Shown here one piece after another: positions 16,268 through 22,839 of a stretch of DNA of 22,839 nucleotides. The notes beneath the pieces are model-generated. The model was not told where the DNA came from and ran no database searches. It worked only from the letters and a program-made list of their open reading frames with translations. Source of the DNA: Acetobacteraceae bacterium (lineage in GTDB: Bacteria > Pseudomonadota > Alphaproteobacteria > Acetobacterales > Acetobacteraceae); the NCBI GenBank assembly GCA_947478535.1, contig CANJXD010000022.1:1-22839 (forward strand). The letters are read 5' to 3'. Within the stretch, counting starts at the first letter, position 1; each line of letters starts with the position of its first letter. The position numbers and the translations under genes are program-made.

Positions 16268-17239
16268 ATGGTCGCGCGTCGCGATGTTCTGGCCGGCATG
16301 GCGCTGGCGGCGCTCGGTGCCGCCCCGGGGGCGCAGGCCCAGGCAAGCTGGCCCGATCGGCCGCTGCGCTGGATCGTCGGCTACCCCCCCGGCGGCGCCT
16401 CGGATGCTTTCGCCCGCCTGATCGCCGCCCAGATGGGCCCGCGGCTCGGTCAGAATGTGGTGGTGGAAAACCGGCCCGGCGGCGGCGCCGTGCTGGCCAG
16501 CGAGGCCGTCGCCCGCAGCCCCGCCGATGGCTACACCTGGATGCATGTCGATAACGGCATCCTGACCTACAACCCCGCGCTCTATGCCCGCCTGCCCTAT
16601 GACCCCGACCGGGACTTTACCGGTGTCGGCTTCATCGGTCGTTTTCCCTTGTTCATCGTGGTGCGGCCGAATGACGCGGCGCGGGATTTCGCCGGCCTGC
16701 TCGCCGCCAGCCGCACCCGCGCGCCGACCTACGGCACCCCGGCCGTCGCCTCCCCCCACCATCTGGCGATGGAACTGGTGAAGCGCCGCAGCGGGCTCGC
16801 GGCCGAACATGTCCCCTATCGCGGCGGCCCCGCGGCGATGCAGGACCTGCTGGCGGGCAATGTCGATAGCGTGGTGATCGATACCGCGACCGGCACCCCC
16901 TTCATCCGCGATGGCCGCGTTCGCGCGCTGTGCGTGATGAGCGAGGCGCGGAGCGCGCTGTTCCCCGATGTGCCGACACTGCGGGAACTCGGCCATGATG
17001 CCGTCGCCTATGGCTGGCAGGGGATGAGCCTGCCGACCGGCACCCCCGCCCCCGTCATCGCCCGCCTGGCGGAGGAGATGGTGCGCGCCATGACTTCGGC
17101 CGATATCGCGCGCCGCCTGGCCGATCTCGGCATCGAATACCAGCCCTGGACACCGGCCCAGTTCACCGCCTTCGTGGCGCAGGAAAACGCCGTCTGGCGC
17201 CCGCTGATCCGCGAACTCGGCATCCGCCTGGATAGCTGA
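16268..17239 (+). CDS. Bug/TctC-family substrate-binding protein (second copy)
   Basis: The 323-residue product has an RR-containing signal peptide (VARRDVLAGMALAALGA, cleavage near AQA-QA). The mature protein starts with the Bug signature SWPDRPLRWIVGYPPGGASD, and VVVENRPGGGAVLASEAVA and YDPDRDFTGVGF follow. It is only moderately like the first Bug protein at 9114 in the parts compared by eye, so it is a family member rather than a recent duplicate. It should be a periplasmic receptor for a small organic acid or amide. No TTT membrane genes are present. GGAGG at 16256-16260 with 7-nt spacing fixes the start. It is divergent from the PuuD-like gene and shares a 187-bp gap with it, which may hint at a common inducer (inference). 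Confidence 0.93.
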   Translation: MVARRDVLAGMALAALGAAPGAQAQASWPDRPLRWIVGYPPGGASDAFARLIAAQMGPRLGQNVVVENRPGGGAVLASEAVARSPADGYTWMHVDNGILTYNPALYARLPYDPDRDFTGVGFIGRFPLFIVVRPNDAARDFAGLLAASRTRAPTYGTPAVASPHHLAMELVKRRSGLAAEHVPYRGGPAAMQDLLAGNVDSVVIDTATGTPFIRDGRVRALCVMSEARSALFPDVPTLRELGHDAVAYGWQGMSLPTGTPAPVIARLAEEMVRAMTSADIARRLADLGIEYQPWTPAQFTAFVAQENAVWRPLIRELGIRLDS

Positions 17240-17281
17240 GGCGCCATCTGGCGGATCGCCACCGATCCGCCTTCCGGCGCC
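17240..17281 (+). terminator. Two-tier hairpin after the second Bug receptor gene
   Basis: Directly after the stop, a perfect 9-bp stem with a CCAC loop (17250-17258 / 17263-17271) is nested inside a pair of GGCGCC hexamers (17240-17245 / 17276-17281). No T-tract follows. It is a likely terminator or mRNA stabiliser before the methyltransferase gene. Confidence 0.55.
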
Positions 17282-17319
17282 GGTTGCGGCAACTGGCAAA
17301 GCCGGGCACAGGGTGTTGC

Positions 17320-18360
17320 ATGGATCGAAACGGCCAACTCGCGAGATTTCGCGCCGTGCTGCGCTGGCTGGTGCGGAACAGCAAGCAGGAGTTTGAGCAG
17401 GCGCGCCTGCCGCCACCCCCATCGGAACTGCGCCACCTCATCCAGAATTCGAAGGTGCTGGGCTCCGCCTATGCGCGCCAGCTCTATGCCAGTGGCGTCG
17501 CCGGCCCCGGTGTCCCGCCGCAATCCTTCCCCATCCAGGTGCGGCTCGGCTCCGGCCTCTGCCTGCAACAGCACATGGAGCAGCCCTGGTCGCACTACTG
17601 GTGCAGCCGGCTCGGCATGGTGCCGCTCTATCACCGCAAGGTGTGGGAGGATTGCTTCCTCGCCCAGGCGCTGTGGGAAGCCGGGATGCTGAATGCGCGC
17701 CGCAGGGCCATAGGCTTCGCGGTGGGGCGAGAGATGATGCCCGCCTTCTTCGCCGCCCATGGGGTCGAGGTCCTCGCCACCGACCTCGCCGCCGATGACC
17801 TGCGGTCCCGCAGCTGGCAGGATACCGGCCAGCATGCGGGGGAGACGGACCATTTGTTCTGGCCCCATCTCATCGATCGCGAGACCTTCGACCAGCGCGT
17901 CGCCTTCCGTCCGGTCGACATGAACATGATCCCGGCGGAACTGCGCGACGGCAGCCGGGACTTCGTGTGGTCCGTCTGTTCCTTCGAGCATGTCGGCAGC
18001 ATCCGGCAGGGCCTGGATTTCGTGGTGAACGGCATGGAATGCCTGAAGCCCGGCGGCATCGCGGTGCACACGACCGAATTCAACCTGGACAATGACGGCC
18101 CGACGATCGAGGAGGGCGGCACCGTGCTGTTCCAGCGCCGCCATATCGAGGAACTCGGCAACCGCCTGGCCGATGCCGGGCACACGCTGATGACGGTGGA
18201 CTACAGCACCGGGGACGGGGTGCTGGACCGCTTCGTCGACTTGCCGCCCTTCGCGGAGCCCGATGGCCGGCAGACCGTGCCGGATACCCCCCATCTCCGG
18301 TTGGCCTTCGGCGACATCACCGCGACCTCGATCGGGCTGATCATCCGCGCCAAGCGCTGA
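17320..18360 (+). CDS. Class-I SAM-dependent methyltransferase-like protein
   Basis: The 346-residue protein has a methyltransferase core in its second half. AIGFAVGREMMPAFFAAHG followed by VLATDLA is the SAM-binding motif I and the acidic motif II. DFVWSVCSFEHVGSIRQGL and the following LKPGGIAVHTTEFNLD form motifs IV-VI. The glycine loop is atypical (GFAVGRE rather than GxGxG). The first 110 residues are a family-specific extension I do not recognise, with W/H/C-rich HMEQPWSHYWCSRL. Such proteins often occur among glycan or lipid modification genes, but none is adjacent. The acceptor is unknown. The start ATG has AGGGTG 4 nt upstream; a TTG 36 nt earlier is less likely. It follows the second Bug gene by 80 nt with a hairpin between, so it may have its own promoter. 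Confidence 0.8.
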   Translation: MDRNGQLARFRAVLRWLVRNSKQEFEQARLPPPPSELRHLIQNSKVLGSAYARQLYASGVAGPGVPPQSFPIQVRLGSGLCLQQHMEQPWSHYWCSRLGMVPLYHRKVWEDCFLAQALWEAGMLNARRRAIGFAVGREMMPAFFAAHGVEVLATDLAADDLRSRSWQDTGQHAGETDHLFWPHLIDRETFDQRVAFRPVDMNMIPAELRDGSRDFVWSVCSFEHVGSIRQGLDFVVNGMECLKPGGIAVHTTEFNLDNDGPTIEEGGTVLFQRRHIEELGNRLADAGHTLMTVDYSTGDGVLDRFVDLPPFAEPDGRQTVPDTPHLRLAFGDITATSIGLIIRAKR

Positions 18361-18373
18361 TCCGAGCCATCAA

Positions 18374-18463
18374 GGCCCCGCCATTCCGGGCCCCGCCATT
18401 CCGGGCCCCGCCATTCCGGGAACTGGCAATCCGGGACCCGGCAATCCGGGTCCTGGCAAGGGT
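18374..18463. repeat. Six tandem 15-bp units (intergenic minisatellite)
   Basis: Three exact copies of GGCCCCGCCATTCCG (18374-18418) are followed by three diverged units (18419, 18434 and 18449 starts) that keep the frame of GG-N5-GGCAA-TCCG. The array starts 13 nt after the methyltransferase stop. Read on the minus strand it would code PGMAG/PGLPG-type pentapeptides, but no supported gene uses it. Confidence 0.85.
18431..18456 (+). terminator. Hairpin at the end of the repeat array
   Basis: The last diverged repeats form an 11-bp stem (one G-T wobble) around a CAAT tetraloop: 18431-18441 / 18446-18456. A pyrimidine-rich but broken stretch follows, not a clean T-tract. It may serve as the 3' end of the methyltransferase transcript. 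Confidence 0.4.
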
Positions 18464-18553
18464 CGGTTCATTCTTCCCGTCCACGATACACGCAGGCGGC
18501 CCCCGGCCGCCCCGCCAGGAGGGCGCACCCGACCATTCGCGGGGAGCCCCACC

Positions 18554-18691
18554 ATGCCCATCGCCGATCCTTCCGCGCTTTTCGCGTTCCGCGCGCCGAC
18601 GCCCATCCGCGACTTCCTGCGCGGGCTTCGGCGCTGGCTGACCTACCGGCCCGAGCGCCGCTACATGGGCGGGTCGCCCCGCCCACGGTAA
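18554..18691 (+). CDS. Possible small Arg-rich protein, 45 residues
   Basis: A short frame begins at an ATG with GGGGAG at 18541-18546 and 7-nt spacing, a better ribosome site than several long genes here. It ends at TAA. The peptide starts MPIADPSALFAFRAPTPIRD and continues with the basic, amphipathic FLRGLRRWLTYRPERRY before a GGSPRPR tail. No domain is recognised and there is no signal peptide. It lies between the repeat block and the convergent DUF488 gene. It may be a genuine small protein of this lineage; chance is the alternative in such GC-rich DNA. Confidence 0.45.
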   Translation: MPIADPSALFAFRAPTPIRDFLRGLRRWLTYRPERRYMGGSPRPR

Positions 18692-18714
18692 GATGGGCCC
18701 ACGGTGAGCCGCAC

Positions 18715-19146
18715 TCAGGGCTGCAGATGCGCGATGGGCAGGCCGACCGCCTCGGCCACCAGGGTCCGGTGGCAACGGCGGGGGTCGGCTTCCAGGCATA
18801 GCAGGCAGATCGTCTCCCGCCGCGCCTGATCCGCAAGGCCGGCCAGCGCGGCCTGCGCCTCCACCCCCGCCAGCTTCGCGGCGAAGATGCGCTGCATCAC
18901 CTCGGGCCGGCCTTCGCGCACCGCCAGGCGCCCCTCGGCCGGCGTGCCGAGGGCGGGGAGGTGGCGATAGGCGATGCCGGCTTCGGCCAGGGCGGCGGAC
19001 AGCGCCCGCTTGGCGAAGCCCGGCCGCCGGCTATTCGCCAGGGCGCGCACATCGACCAGCGTGGTGACGCCCGCCCCCTTCAGCGACTCCAGCAGTCTGG
19101 CTGGCGTCGCCTCCTCATACCCGATGGTGAAGACCGGGCCCGCCAC
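18715..19146 (-). CDS. DUF488 family protein
   Basis: The 143-residue product opens with FTIGYEEATPARLLESLKGA and VDVRALANSRRPGF. It ends with the cysteine motif CLLCLEADPRRCHR, all hallmarks of DUF488. The family is widespread and small, and its biochemical role is not established as far as I know. The conserved Cys and His suggest a metal site or catalysis. The start is a GTG, 6 nt after the maeB stop on the same strand, with no clear ribosome site of its own. It is probably translated by coupling to maeB. Length is normal for the shorter branch of the family. Confidence 0.87.
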   Translation of the reverse strand: MAGPVFTIGYEEATPARLLESLKGAGVTTLVDVRALANSRRPGFAKRALSAALAEAGIAYRHLPALGTPAEGRLAVREGRPEVMQRIFAAKLAGVEAQAALAGLADQARRETICLLCLEADPRRCHRTLVAEAVGLPIAHLQP

Positions 19147-19152
19147 AGCCCG

Positions 19153-21474
19153 CTACTTCGGGATGGCGGCGTGCGCCGCGAGGCAGGCGATGTCGAGGAT
19201 CTGGTTCACCCCCGCATCCATGCCGACGATCTGCACCGGCGCGGACAGCCCCATCAGCAGCGGGCCGATGGTCTGCGCGCTGGTCAGGCGCGGCACCGCC
19301 TTGGTGAGGATATGGGCGGCGTGCATCCCCGGCATCACCAGCACATTGGCCGGGCCGGTCAGCCGGCAGAAGGGATAGAGCGAGGCCCGAAGCTGCGGGT
19401 CGAGCGCCACATCCGCCGCCATCTCCCCATCATATTCGAAGTCGACCTTGCGCTGGTCCAGCAGCTTCACCGCATCCCGCACGCTGCCGGAGATGCTGCC
19501 CTTGGGGTCCCCGAAGGTGGAGAAGGACAGGAAGGCGACGCGCGGTTCATGCCCGAGCCGCCGCGCCGCGCCGGCCGCGCGGATGGCAATCTCCGCCAGC
19601 GTCGCCGCATCCGGGCGTTCATGGATGGCCGTATCCGCCACGAAGACGGTGCCCGACCGCCGCGCCAGCATCAGCGTCAGCCCGAACAGCACCGTCCCCG
19701 GCGCCGGGTCGATCGCGGTGCGCACGCCTTCCAGCGTGGCGGCATAGCTGCGCGTCACGCCCGTCACCATCGCATCGGCATCGCCGGCGGCCACCATGCA
19801 GGCGGCGAAGACGTTGCGGTCCTGGTTCACCAGGCGCTGGCAGTCCCGCAGGAGGAAGCCCTCCCGCTGCCGCTTGGCATAGAGCCATTCGGCATAGACG
19901 CGGTTCTTCGCGGAAACCCGGGCGTTCTGAATCTCGATCCCGGCGCCGAGCGGAATGCCGAGGCCGGCGACCGTCGCATTCACCCGGTCCTCCCGCCCCA
20001 CCAGCACCGGCGTGCCGTAGCCGGCGTTGCGGAAGGCGATGGCGGCGCGGATCACCTTCTCCTCCTCGCCCTCTGCGAAGACGACGCGGCGCGGATTGGC
20101 GGCGACGCGCTCGCTGATCGCCTCCATCGCATGCGCGGTGGAATCGAGCCGCCCCGTCAGGTCCCGCGCATAGCGATGCAGGTCCGTGATGGGCTTGCGC
20201 GCCACGCCCGATTCCATCGCCGCCTTGGCGACGGCGGGGGACACCCGGCTGATCAGGCGCGGGTCGAAGGCGTTGGGGATGATGTAGTCCGGCCCGAAGC
20301 GGAGCGATGCCCCACCCCTTGGGCCGGCACCGGCACCGGCCACTTCCTCCGGCACATCCTCCCGCGCCAGCATCGCCAGCGCCTCCGCCGCGGCGACCTT
20401 CATCGCGTCATTGATCGTGCTGGCCCGCACATCGAGCGCGCCGCGGAAGATGAAGGGGAAGCCGAGGACGTTGTTCACCTGGTTCGGGTAGTCGGACCGC
20501 CCGGTGGCGATGATGCAGTCCGGCCGAACGGCGCGGGCTTCATCCGGCGTGATCTCCGGGTCCGGGTTCGCCATGGCGAAGATCACGGGGTTGGGCGCCA
20601 TGCTGCGCACCATGTCCGGCGTCACGGCGCCCTTGACCGAAAGCCCCATGAAGCAGTCGGCCCCCTCCATCGCCTGGGCCAGCGTCCGTGCCGTGGTTTC
20701 CACGGCATGGGCGGATTTCCACTGGTTCATGCCCTCCGTCCGGCCGCGATAGATCACGCCCTTGGTGTCCGCCAGCGTGACGTGCTGCGGACGGATGCCC
20801 ATGGCCTTCACGAGTTCCGCGCAGGCGACCGCCGCGGCGCCGGCGCCGTTGATGACCAGCTTCACATCCTTCAGCTCCCGCCCCGTCAGGTGGCAGGCAT
20901 TGATCAGCCCCGCCGCCGCGACGATGGCGGTGCCGTGCTGGTCGTCATGGAAGACCGGGATATCCATGATCTCGCGCAGCCGCTGCTCGATGACGAAGCA
21001 TTCCGGCGCCTTGATGTCCTCGAGGTTGATGCCGCCGAAGCTCGGGCCGAGGTAGCGCACGCAGTTCACGAACTGGTCCACATCCTCCGTGCTGACGCAG
21101 AGATCCATGCTGTCCACATCGGCGAAGCGCTTGAACAGCGCCGCCTTGCCCTCCATCACCGGCTTCGAGGCGAGCGCGCCGAGATTGCCCAGCCCCAGCA
21201 CCGCCGTGCCGTTGCTGATCACCGCGACGAAATTGCCCTTGGAGGTGTAGTCGTAGGCGAGCGCCGGGTTCCGGTGGATCTCGAGGCAGGGCGCCGCCAC
21301 GCCCGGGCTATAGGCCAGCGACAGGTCCCGCGCCGTGATCAGCGGCTTGGTCAGGCGTATCTCCAGCTTGCCGGGACGACCCTCGGCATGCATGGCCAGC
21401 GCCTCCGCGCCCGTGACGCGGGCAGTACGGGTGTCGGCGACCGCCTCGACGGAATTCTTGCGCGCGTTGTCCAT
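19153..21474 (-). CDS. maeB: NADP-dependent malic enzyme with phosphotransacetylase-like domain (MaeB type)
   Basis: The 773-residue protein is the large bacterial malic enzyme that converts malate to pyruvate and CO2 with reduction of NADP (NAD in some members). The malic N-domain (about residues 20-160) has LAYSPGVAAPCLEIH, GTAVLGLGNLGALASKPVME and FHDDQHGTAI. The nucleotide-binding domain (about 170-420) has the INGAGAAAVACAELV Rossmann loop. Residues about 440-773 form a phosphate acetyl/butaryl-transferase-like domain (FAEGEEEKVIRAA, then PVLVGREDRV, and VMPGMHAAHI). In characterised MaeB proteins this domain is regulatory, sensing acetyl-CoA. A Gly/Ala insertion (VAGAGAGPRGGASLRFG, near 400) is unusual. 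The ATG was chosen by family N-terminus; GGGGAG lies 12 nt upstream, a long spacing. The DUF488 gene follows in the same unit. Confidence 0.95.
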   Translation of the reverse strand: MDNARKNSVEAVADTRTARVTGAEALAMHAEGRPGKLEIRLTKPLITARDLSLAYSPGVAAPCLEIHRNPALAYDYTSKGNFVAVISNGTAVLGLGNLGALASKPVMEGKAALFKRFADVDSMDLCVSTEDVDQFVNCVRYLGPSFGGINLEDIKAPECFVIEQRLREIMDIPVFHDDQHGTAIVAAAGLINACHLTGRELKDVKLVINGAGAAAVACAELVKAMGIRPQHVTLADTKGVIYRGRTEGMNQWKSAHAVETTARTLAQAMEGADCFMGLSVKGAVTPDMVRSMAPNPVIFAMANPDPEITPDEARAVRPDCIIATGRSDYPNQVNNVLGFPFIFRGALDVRASTINDAMKVAAAEALAMLAREDVPEEVAGAGAGPRGGASLRFGPDYIIPNAFDPRLISRVSPAVAKAAMESGVARKPITDLHRYARDLTGRLDSTAHAMEAISERVAANPRRVVFAEGEEEKVIRAAIAFRNAGYGTPVLVGREDRVNATVAGLGIPLGAGIEIQNARVSAKNRVYAEWLYAKRQREGFLLRDCQRLVNQDRNVFAACMVAAGDADAMVTGVTRSYAATLEGVRTAIDPAPGTVLFGLTLMLARRSGTVFVADTAIHERPDAATLAEIAIRAAGAARRLGHEPRVAFLSFSTFGDPKGSISGSVRDAVKLLDQRKVDFEYDGEMAADVALDPQLRASLYPFCRLTGPANVLVMPGMHAAHILTKAVPRLTSAQTIGPLLMGLSAPVQIVGMDAGVNQILDIACLAAHAAIPK

Positions 21475-21739
21475 GATGCCCGAGTTCTCCCCAACCTTCG
21501 TCCGTCCGTTATGCGGCGGAAGGGCGCCGGGCGAAAGCGGGCAGCTTCGCAATTGCGAGCAACGCTAACCACTTAGCCGGGTAAAGCTGGACATGGAAAA
21601 GGCGCCGCCCCACGCCATTTCCGCCGCGCCTGGCACGCTTCGCGACACCAGGCGGCATTCCGTCGCACCGTCGTGGCGACCGCTCGGCGAGCGCCTGTAT
21701 CCCCGCCTCAGCCCAGGTGGCAGCAGGAGAATTTCGGAC
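21475..21739. promoter_or_regulatory. Divergent intergenic region of maeB and the alpha/beta hydrolase gene
   Basis: This 265-bp region must hold promoters for both directions. The clearest element is a 12-bp perfect palindrome TCGCAATTGCGA at 21547-21558, about 75 nt upstream of the maeB start. It is followed by a second TTGC-GA-GCAA dyad (21553-21562). It may be an operator, but no -35/-10 pair is convincing. An in-frame extension of the hydrolase gene back to 21593 exists and is judged non-coding. Confidence 0.35.
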
Positions 21740-22816
21740 ATGAACCGCTTCATCGACATCGCCGCCCCCCGCCGCATGGCCCTGGCCATGTTGGCCGCGA
21801 TCGGCCTGGCCGGAACCGCCCCGGGCCAAACCGCCGTGGCCCAAACCGGCTTCGCGCGGATCGAGGCCGGGGGGCTTCCCGTCACCCTGGTCTATCCGAC
21901 GGAGCAGCGCGCCGCGCCCCGCACCTTCGGCCCCTTCACCCTGACCATCGCGCCGGATGCCGCGCCGCTGCCGGGCATTCGTCGCCTGGTCGTGCTCTCC
22001 CACGGCACGGCGGCGAATGCCTTGGTGGAGCATGACCTGGCGGCGCGCCTTGCCGCGGCAGGCTTCATCGTCGCCCAGCCGCAGCACAGCGGGGACAATG
22101 CGGAAGATAGCAGCGCCGCCGGTCCGGAATCCTTCCAGCGCCGTCCTCGGGAAGTCTCGGCGGTGATCGATGCGCTGGCGGCGCATCCGGCCTGGGGGCC
22201 GCGCCTCGACCTGGATCGCGTCGGCGTGCATGGCACCTCCGCAGGCGCCGTCACGGCCCTGGCCCTGGCGGGCGCGGAATGGCGCCTGCTGGACCTGGTG
22301 CGCCATTGCCTGGTGGCCGGGGATCGCGACCGCGGCTTCTGCTACAATGACACGCGAACGGATGAAGCCCGCGCCGCCCGCCGCGCCCGTTTCGAAAGCG
22401 CCCGCGACGTGCCGGATGCCCTGCTGGGGCCGGAGCTGCGGGCCAGCCATGGCGGGCGCGATCCACGCATCGTCGTCGCCACCGTCGCCATGCCCGCCGC
22501 CGCCATCTTCCCAGCCACGAGCCTCGCCGCCATCGCGATCCCCGTGGGCGTCGTCTCCGCGGAGCGGGACGGCATGAACCCCAACGCCTTCCACACCGAC
22601 CATCTGCTGCGCCATTGCCGCGCCTGCACGGGGCTGGCGGTGATGCGGGGCGCCGGGCATATGGACTTCATGTCGCCCTGGCCCCCCACCGTCGCCCAGG
22701 CCGTGATCGCGCGGATGGCGGTGGGCGCCACGCCGGAACCCGGCTTCGACCCAGCGGAGCGCGTCGCCGCCTACGACGCCATCGCAGCCCACTTTCAGCG
22801 GTACCTCGCACCGTGA
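21740..22816 (+). CDS. Exported alpha/beta hydrolase (PAF-acetylhydrolase/dienelactone-hydrolase-like)
   Basis: The 358-residue protein starts with a signal peptide (APRRMALAMLAAIGLAGTA, cleavage near AVA-QT). The fold core follows: RLVVLSHGTAANALVEHDLA, then LAAAGFIVAQPQHSGDN. The nucleophile elbow is VGVHGTSAGA with Ser167. An acid candidate is Asp277 in SAERDGMN, and the catalytic His307 is in RGAGHMDFM. This HG-plus-GTSAG pattern is typical of exported predicted dienelactone hydrolases, esterases acting on unknown substrates. AGGAGA at 21725-21730 with 9-nt spacing supports the start, as does the signal peptide. It is divergent from maeB, without an obvious metabolic link. Confidence 0.88.
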   Translation: MNRFIDIAAPRRMALAMLAAIGLAGTAPGQTAVAQTGFARIEAGGLPVTLVYPTEQRAAPRTFGPFTLTIAPDAAPLPGIRRLVVLSHGTAANALVEHDLAARLAAAGFIVAQPQHSGDNAEDSSAAGPESFQRRPREVSAVIDALAAHPAWGPRLDLDRVGVHGTSAGAVTALALAGAEWRLLDLVRHCLVAGDRDRGFCYNDTRTDEARAARRARFESARDVPDALLGPELRASHGGRDPRIVVATVAMPAAAIFPATSLAAIAIPVGVVSAERDGMNPNAFHTDHLLRHCRACTGLAVMRGAGHMDFMSPWPPTVAQAVIARMAVGATPEPGFDPAERVAAYDAIAAHFQRYLAP

Positions 22817-22839
22817 CGGCCAGGCTGCCGCCGCCCGGC

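Noticed and set aside
21593..21739. N-terminal extension of the alpha/beta hydrolase to an upstream ATG
   Set aside because: The extension would bury the signal peptide 49 residues in, has no ribosome site and is not hydrolase-like. The ATG at 21740 has AGGAGA.
1..22839. Search for insertion sequences, tRNA or rRNA genes, CRISPR arrays and phage genes
   Set aside because: No transposase motif, terminal inverted repeats, cloverleaf, spaced direct-repeat array or structural phage gene was seen by eye. Computed searches (tRNAscan-SE, ISfinder, CRISPR detection) were not possible.

Overview
The window is a GC-rich (roughly 70 % by eye) bacterial chromosome segment. Several features together suggest an alphaproteobacterium, most likely an Acetobacteraceae/Roseomonas-type organism: two orphan tripartite-tricarboxylate (Bug/TctC) binding proteins, a Coq7-type ubiquinone hydroxylase, a MaeB-type malic enzyme fused to a phosphotransacetylase-like domain, and a very large RTX protein. 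This placement is inference from gene content, since no rRNA or other phylogenetic marker was compared. I see no tRNA, rRNA, insertion sequence, phage gene or CRISPR array.

Layout. (1) 1-1982, plus strand: the 3' end of an amidohydrolase gene, translationally coupled (ATGA overlap) to an acyl-CoA ligase-like adenylating enzyme. (2) 2026-7107, minus strand: a 1693-residue RTX/hemolysin-type calcium-binding repeat protein with a C-terminal type I secretion-like end. No secretion apparatus is nearby. (3) 7313-8947, minus: a gamma-glutamyltransferase-family Ntn hydrolase that lacks the usual glutamate-binding Arg. It is divergent from (4) a Tat-like Bug receptor (9114-10079, plus). (5) 10150-11639, minus: coq7 and a LysR regulator. 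The LysR is divergent from (6) a Tat-exported MBL-fold protein with degenerate metal ligands (11742-12611, plus), across a short region carrying an inverted repeat. (7) 12661-16080, minus: dnaN, an agmatinase-family ureohydrolase and a PuuD-like class-I glutamine amidotransferase. The last two fit agmatine/putrescine/GABA-type catabolism. (8) 16268-18360, plus: a second Bug receptor and a class-I methyltransferase. A 15-bp tandem repeat block and a possible 45-residue small protein follow. (9) 18715-21474, minus: DUF488 protein and maeB in a tight pair. (10) 21740-22816, plus: an exported alpha/beta hydrolase.

Non-coding structure. Three convergent gene ends and the gap after the second Bug gene hold strong GC-rich hairpins without a U-tract. 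The only textbook intrinsic terminator I found (11-bp perfect stem plus seven U) is not at an operon end. It sits 12 nt upstream of the ureohydrolase start codon, which points to transcription attenuation or an unrecognised riboswitch-type leader. An upstream segment can pair with the terminator arm. This is the observation I consider most worth following up. The long RTX protein with its unrecognised 430-residue N-terminal region is the second.
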